In this document: positions 62,531-64,000 of the stretch, one piece after another
Numbering within the stretch: position 1 is the first letter of the stretch
How the letters are laid out: each line of letters opens with the position of its first letter
DNA from: an uncultured Flavobacteriaceae bacterium
GTDB lineage: Bacteria; Bacteroidota; Bacteroidia; Flavobacteriales; Flavobacteriaceae
DNA: 64,000 bases
Direction: 5' to 3'
Assembly (NCBI GenBank): GCA_947487895.1
Contig: CANKYF010000018.1
Location: forward strand, 23,382-87,381
Notes under the pieces: generated by a model
Seen by the model: the letters and a program-made list of their open reading frames with translations, nothing else
Told to the model about the DNA's origin: nothing
The model's database searches: none
Translations under genes and position numbers: made by a program

Positions 62531-63258
62531 TCGTCTGAATTAAATTGTAATATATAGTTCAAACCTTCTAAAAGAAAATTTGAATGGGCAAATATGCTAC
62601 TTTTTAATTGTTTAGACAAAAAATTAGCATCGCCTCCTGTTAAAATAACTGTTAAATCTAGATATTTGAGCTTATATGCTTCAACAACACCGTCTAGCTC
62701 TTTTAAAACGCCATTAACTACTCCAGAATGAATAGATGAACTAGTAGACTGTCCAATTATATTTTTAGGCATTTCTATCTCTAACAACGGTAAATTGGCT
62801 GTTAAATTATTTAAAGATTTATATCTAGTATTTAGACCTGGAGAAATAGCTCCTCCAATATACTCGTTTTTAGTATTTATGAAATCATAAGTAATACAAG
62901 TTCCTGCATCTATAATCAAAACATTTTCATCTGGAAATTTTTTTACTGAAGCACTTACCAATGCTATACGATCCACTCCTAAAGTTTTTGGCGTTTTGTA
63001 TTTATTTTTAAATGGTAATTTAACCTCAGAATTTAGTACCAAAAGTTCTAATTCTTTTTTCAAATCCACCAAATGGTCTGATTCTATACTTCCTACCGAT
63101 GAAATAATACCTCTATTAATTGCAGGGTACTGCTTTTTTAATGCAACAACAGCATCAACTATCTCATCGTGATTTACAACTTTTCTGTGTTCTAATGAAC
63201 TTGCTTTATAAACCGCAAGCTTAACAAAAGAATTCCCTACATCTATTATTAGATTCAT
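62527..63258 (-). CDS. coaX: Type III pantothenate kinase
   Basis: 243 residues, the normal size for CoaX. Acetate-kinase-like fold with the N-terminal phosphate loop IIDVGNSFVKLAVY, the pantothenate-binding GVDRIALVSA, catalytic LIIDAGTCITYDFI and GGAISPGLNTRYKSL. It carries out the first step of CoA synthesis. It is the first gene of the envelope series and overlaps the following one (ATGA). A possible -7 element TAATTTTG lies 17 bases upstream (63275-63282, - strand). Confidence 0.95.
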   Translation of the reverse strand: MNLIIDVGNSFVKLAVYKASSLEHRKVVNHDEIVDAVVALKKQYPAINRGIISSVGSIESDHLVDLKKELELLVLNSEVKLPFKNKYKTPKTLGVDRIALVSASVKKFPDENVLIIDAGTCITYDFINTKNEYIGGAISPGLNTRYKSLNNLTANLPLLEIEMPKNIIGQSTSSSIHSGVVNGVLKELDGVVEAYKLKYLDLTVILTGGDANFLSKQLKSSIFAHSNFLLEGLNYILQFNSDE

Positions 63259-63384
63259 ACTTATTAGAATGCCCCAAAATTACAAAACAGCTACAACTAT
63301 ATTCTTAATTATATTATAATATTAATGTAACCTACTCAGCATTAACCTTAAAAAATGTTAAAGTGATTTTTTTGCAAATTTATT

Positions 63385-63415
63385 TTGGCGAATAATAAAA
63401 ATGAGTATATATTTG
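63385..63415 (+). promoter_or_regulatory. Bacteroidota-type promoter for tRNA-Phe
   Basis: A TTG (63385-63387) and TATATTTG (63408-63415) are separated by 20 bases, matching the -33 / -7 consensus TTG...TAnnTTTG. It is the best promoter match in the window and lies 46 bases before the tRNA. Confidence 0.75.
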
Positions 63416-63461
63416 CACCCGCTAGAACAACAATACTGTTATTTTAGCCCGCTTTAAGCGA

Positions 63462-63534
63462 GGTACCTTAGCTCAGTTGGTAGAGCAAAGGACTGAAAAT
63501 CCTTGTGTCCCTGGTTCGATTCCTGGAGGTACCA
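63462..63534 (+). tRNA. tRNA-Phe (anticodon GAA)
   Basis: 73 nt. The acceptor stem pairs GGTACCT with AGGTACC, with discriminator A and no encoded CCA. The D arm is GCTCAGTTGGTAGAGC, the anticodon stem AAGGA/TCCTT encloses CTGAAAA with anticodon GAA (63495-63497), and the T arm is CCTGGTTCGATTCCTGG. A terminator follows at once. Confidence 0.97.
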
Positions 63535-63540
63535 CAAAAA

Positions 63541-63575
63541 AATCCCGAAACTTCAATGTTTACGGGATTTTTTGT
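63541..63575 (+). terminator. Terminator after tRNA-Phe
   Basis: aatcccg and cgggatt arms with partly paired inner bases (gaaac/gttta) are followed by TTTTTTGTTTT on the + strand. Confidence 0.85.
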
Positions 63576-63728
63576 TTTATAAAATTTATGAAATACTGTG
63601 AATAAAATAGTATTTATTTGAATATAACTTTGATAAAATTGAAATATCTACTGATGAATTGGTCTAAACAACAATAAAAAATTTAGTTAAGCCCTATTGA
63701 AAAACGGATCAAGACCAATTGTTGTGTT

Positions 63729-64000
63729 TTAGGCAAAAATTTGAGTTAGTCTGAATAGAAAAAATTCGATGTTTTTCACTCCCCTGAATTGCCTTCTAAA
63801 AGATTTTATTTTGGCATTGAAGGATTCAGCAGAAGCATTTGTGCTTCTATTGATAAAGTAATTCAATATAGACTCATAATTTACGGTTATAGTATTTGCA
63901 ATGGTATTGAACGCTCTAATCCGAGTTTTTTCCACGTCCTTATACCAGTGTGCTAACTTAGTATATGCAGTTTGTATGGAAGTAGCCGTATTGAATATAC
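63729..64000 (-). CDS. DDE transposase, C-terminal part (ISAon1/ISL3-like), cut by the window edge
   Basis: The frame is open to the window end. About 90 residues are visible, including TKLAHWYKDVEKTRIRAFNTI, NRSTNASAESFNAKIKSFR (with the last catalytic Glu) and FRGVKNIEFFLFRLTQIFA, the usual end of ISL3-like (ISAon1 group) transposases. The N-terminal part and the other end of the element lie outside. The gene ends about 190 bp from tRNA-Phe; the inverted repeat of the element cannot be defined without the other end. Confidence 0.8.
   Translation of the reverse strand, partial: IFNTATSIQTAYTKLAHWYKDVEKTRIRAFNTIANTITVNYESILNYFINRSTNASAESFNAKIKSFRRQFRGVKNIEFFLFRLTQIFA

Overview
The window is AT-rich chromosomal DNA from a member of the Bacteroidota, most likely a marine-type Flavobacteriaceae. 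Evidence: a SusC/SusD polysaccharide-utilisation locus with ECF sigma and FecR anti-sigma genes; a sulfatase next to glycoside hydrolases; many signal peptides ending in xAQ and short lipoprotein signals; start sites mostly without strong Shine-Dalgarno sequences; repeated copies of the Bacteroidota -7 promoter element TAnnTTTG; FtsZ with a very long acidic tail; a MurE of the meso-diaminopimelate type; and a class II HMG-CoA reductase beside a GYDIA-type GHMP kinase. No rRNA, CRISPR array or complete transposon is present.

Layout. 1-16209: carbohydrate and TonB region. The end of an unknown gene and a GH28 enzyme run on the + strand. Convergent to them, on the - strand, are ECF sigma factor, FecR, SusC with an STN domain, SusD, sulfatase and GH43, preceded by an Oar-like TonB receptor and a TIGR04282 glycosyltransferase-like gene. 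16210-16970: two tandem 104-bp repeats, a strong terminator, tRNA-Arg(UCG), a small GIY-YIG nuclease gene, a 20-bp palindrome and a broken second copy of the 5' half of the tRNA. 17005-33935: a complete division and cell-wall (dcw) cluster on the - strand, in transcription order mraZ-rsmH-ftsL-ftsI-murE-mraY-murD-ftsW-(four-helix-bundle ORF)-murG-murC-ftsQ-ftsA-ftsZ-yqeY, with MraZ operator repeats upstream. 34229-45582: mixed housekeeping genes (hydrolase, engB, OppC-like permease, tail-specific protease, surE, lpxB, NlpC/P60, comEC). 45588-52344: two thioredoxin-like proteins, then a DPP-IV peptidase with two POT peptide transporters. 52584-55317: HMG-CoA reductase and a GHMP kinase reading frame fused to a GIY-YIG nuclease through palindromic repeats. 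55403-63258: envelope biogenesis genes (coaX, outer-membrane protein, TPR protein, lptC, small membrane protein, CNNM/CBS protein, PpiD-like foldase). 63462-64000: tRNA-Phe and the 3' end of a transposase gene cut by the window edge.

How the genes work together. The sigma/FecR/SusC-STN set looks like a trans-envelope switch turning on uptake and breakdown of a sulfated, arabinose-, xylose- or galacturonate-containing glycan. The dcw cluster makes lipid II precursors and the divisome. DPP-IV and the POT carriers form a peptide-scavenging route.

The most unusual signal is a recurring arrangement: small GIY-YIG ORFs packed tightly against palindromic repeats at two unrelated loci (one bracketed by a tRNA duplication, one by two pairs of REP-like hairpins that show compensatory base changes). 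A four-helix-bundle ORF framed by other short repeats sits inside the dcw operon. These look like minimal, non-autonomous or domesticated mobile units. This is inference from layout and needs comparison with related genomes.
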